The notes under the pieces were generated by a model, which saw only the letters and a list, made by a program, of their open reading frames with translations, was not told the DNA's origin and ran no database searches. A stretch of DNA of 64,000 bases from Seminavis robusta (lineage: Eukaryota > Bacillariophyta > Bacillariophyceae > Naviculales > Naviculaceae). Location of the stretch: contig CAICTM010000279.1 in NCBI GenBank assembly GCA_903772945.1, forward strand, positions 17,600 through 81,599, given 5' to 3'. Shown here in pieces: positions 62,379 to 64,000 of this stretch (its first letter is position 1; each line of letters begins with the position of its first letter). The translations under genes and the position numbers were made by a program.

Positions 62379-63580
62379 GGTATTGTATTGTTGATGGATG
62401 GGTTGATACTAGTAGTAGTTGATGTTTGTGATTGTGAGTCGATTGGGTTTGTGAGAAGATTGATGGAGCCGCTCCTTTCTTGGTTTCTTGCTTGCTTTGT
62501 CTGCTCAGCACAAGCTGAGGTGTCGGCACCTTCTGACAGAGAACCCGAAAACAGGTCATTGGAAACTCCAAAATGAACAGCTCAGCCATCACTATCACAA
62601 GTTCAGTACTCACAGAAGGTTCACTTGGTTTCACGATCCCGAAAATCTGAGGTGGCAGACAAAACAACGTCGAAAATAATAATGATGGCGCGATCAACCA
62701 CCAAGGGAACAGCACTGTTGTGTACCACGAGCAAGGCCGCGATCCATCAACCCACCGAGCATCGAGGGAACAGCAGTGTTGTGTACCACGAACAATCCAG
62801 TGCCACCACACGAATGGGAATGCCGCTGGTTCAGATTCTTTGGTCACAGTCTTGCAATTCAGCCTGAGGTGGTGTGCTTTTCAATATGATGGTTAAGTCA
62901 GAAGGGAACTATGATCATTCTCCGGGTTTACCTTGCCGTAGTTGGGCTGTTCGAAGCGTCACACCAGGAGCCACCTTGGTAATAATGATGACTGCATTGC
63001 TGTTTTCTAGCTAGTTGCGAGCTGTGAGCTGTTAGCTGCTGTTGCGTGTTGAGCTCCTACTAACTACGCTGTACCAGCTACTAATAGTATCATTGCATGG
63101 CTGAGCTGTCTGCTGCTTGTCAATACCGGTATCAGCCTGCAAGGTTGGATGAAGCTACGCGATCGGGAAAGATGATGAATCGAATGGATCGAATCTATGA
63201 CCCCCAGATCCCGTAGACTGATCGATTTTCTGGTACTCAGAAATCCTCTACGCGCCGCGCGCGTAGACCTGGTACATAATCGCTGACGTGTCTGACACCA
63301 GAAAAAAGCAACGGCTGCGGCAAAAAGAACAACAAAATAAAAGAAACATGCTGACAATGGCAGATAATGGCAACAGTTGCTATGTAGAATGTTAAGACTG
63401 ACATAGAACACCATACAGTTGTAACTCTCCACCATGCATGCGCAGCTATCCAATTGGAAGTAGTAGCATAGATGCCATGGTCAGAGAGAAAGCTCAATTT
63501 TTCTTGCCAAATGGCACACACTAGTAAAGTCCTAGCAATGTTGCATTTGGGCTGTGGCGACACAAAGGAAGGCTCCTTGT
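62379..63580. other. Gene-poor interval
   Basis: GGGAACAGCA(C/G)TGTTGTGTACCACGA occurs at 62707-62731 and 62768-62792 as a direct repeat. CGCGCCGCGCGCG at 63251-63263. Other frames have no motif. Confidence 0.5.
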
Positions 63581-63593
63581 CATTGAGAGCCCA

Positions 63594-64000
63594 TTCGAAA
63601 CAGGACTACTCAATGACAAACTTACTTGCAGAAATGGGTCTGAACACCAACAGAGGATTCACCATTGACTTCTCCTCATGATTCTCTGGCAAAACCTTGA
63701 TCCTCAGCACTTCCAGCTCCCTGAGTTTGTTCTTCTTCATGGTGAAAGTCCTCAGAGCAATGAGGTCTTCAGTGCCAACACCTCTGTGGATCAACTCTTG
63801 CTTGACATCATCAGAGTGGTAGGCAGCCCTGAGCTTGCCATACCTCTTGAGCCATTGATGTTGTCAGATCGGTCCACTCCACCATTCCTCTGCCTCTGGT
63901 TTCCTTCTTGTTGATGGCTCCCTTCTTGATGGCTTCATGCTTGAGGTCCTCCAGTCTCTGCCCCTGAAATGCTCTATCTTCAAGACCTTCTGGATGTCAT
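63594..64000 (-). pseudogene. Frameshifted coding remnant at window edge
   Basis: Minus-strand reading from the window end gives GLEDRAFQGQRLEDLKHEAIK through TSMAQE, then after a shift near 63840 continues KLRAAYHSDDVKQELIHRGVG, EDLIALRTFTMKKNKLREL and PLLVFRPISASKFVIE, stopping about 63606. Both halves look protein-like (charged helices). A one-base shift breaks the frame. The family is unknown to me; it could be a mobile-element protein that extends beyond the window. Confidence 0.45.

Noticed and set aside
1-64000. CRISPR array, rRNA, bacterial operons or riboswitches
   Set aside because: No regularly spaced repeat-spacer pattern, rRNA signature or polycistronic layout; introns and targeting signals indicate a eukaryotic nucleus.

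Overview
The window looks like nuclear DNA of a pennate diatom, with Seminavis-like character. The evidence is internal. Genes have mostly short GT-AG introns. There is a CHASE-like/class III cyclase/phosphodiesterase fusion receptor, an LRR-transmembrane protein, a protein with a bipartite complex-plastid leader, and diatom-style ankyrin and Cys-repeat proteins. Intergenic DNA is strewn with short palindromes (ACCGGT/GGTACC, CTAGCTAG). The species is inferred, not proven.

Layout. 1-10.4 kb is transposon-rich. It holds a SAP-like coiled-coil protein (possible Harbinger partner), a Harbinger-type DDE transposase broken by one in-frame TGA, a truncated Crypton-like ORF, a frameshifted unknown pseudogene, a decayed DUF6729-like DDE element, and a possible PD-(D/E)XK gene whose coding sequence is split by a near-perfect 238-bp hairpin with a target-site duplication. 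11.4-12.7 kb is a SANT/Myb-like nuclear protein. 16.3-21.3 kb is an 18-exon cyclase-phosphodiesterase receptor. 24-32 kb is sparse, with an ankyrin-like protein and two paralogous Ser-rich disordered proteins. 34-38.3 kb has a sulfotransferase divergent from a large sulfotransferase-like/glycosyltransferase fusion. 38.5-40.3 kb is a DnaJ protein.

From 42.5 to 59.9 kb there is a three-copy local family (two plus, one minus) of secreted, membrane-tethered proteins. Each has a candidate NC-motif cysteine-hydrolase-like domain followed by Cys-rich repeats. Between the copies lie a plastid-targeted protein, an LRR-transmembrane protein, an unrecognised 362-aa protein and an ionotropic glutamate receptor-like channel. 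61.7-62.4 kb is another ankyrin protein, and the window ends in a frameshifted coding remnant.

Taken together, 42-60 kb is rich in cell-surface and signalling products (LRR receptor, ligand-gated channel, Cys-rich surface proteins), and the cyclase receptor adds cyclic-nucleotide signalling. The sulfotransferase/glycosyltransferase pair suggests sulfated glycan synthesis. The strongest candidates for something undescribed are the spliceable hairpin insertion at 9.2-9.5 kb and the Cys-rich NC-motif family with its mosaic history. Intron-exon models were built by hand. The cyclase model closes in frame over 18 exons (1170 aa), and the channel, LRR and glycosyltransferase introns also keep frame (for the glycosyltransferase, within the frame that follows its upstream frameshift).
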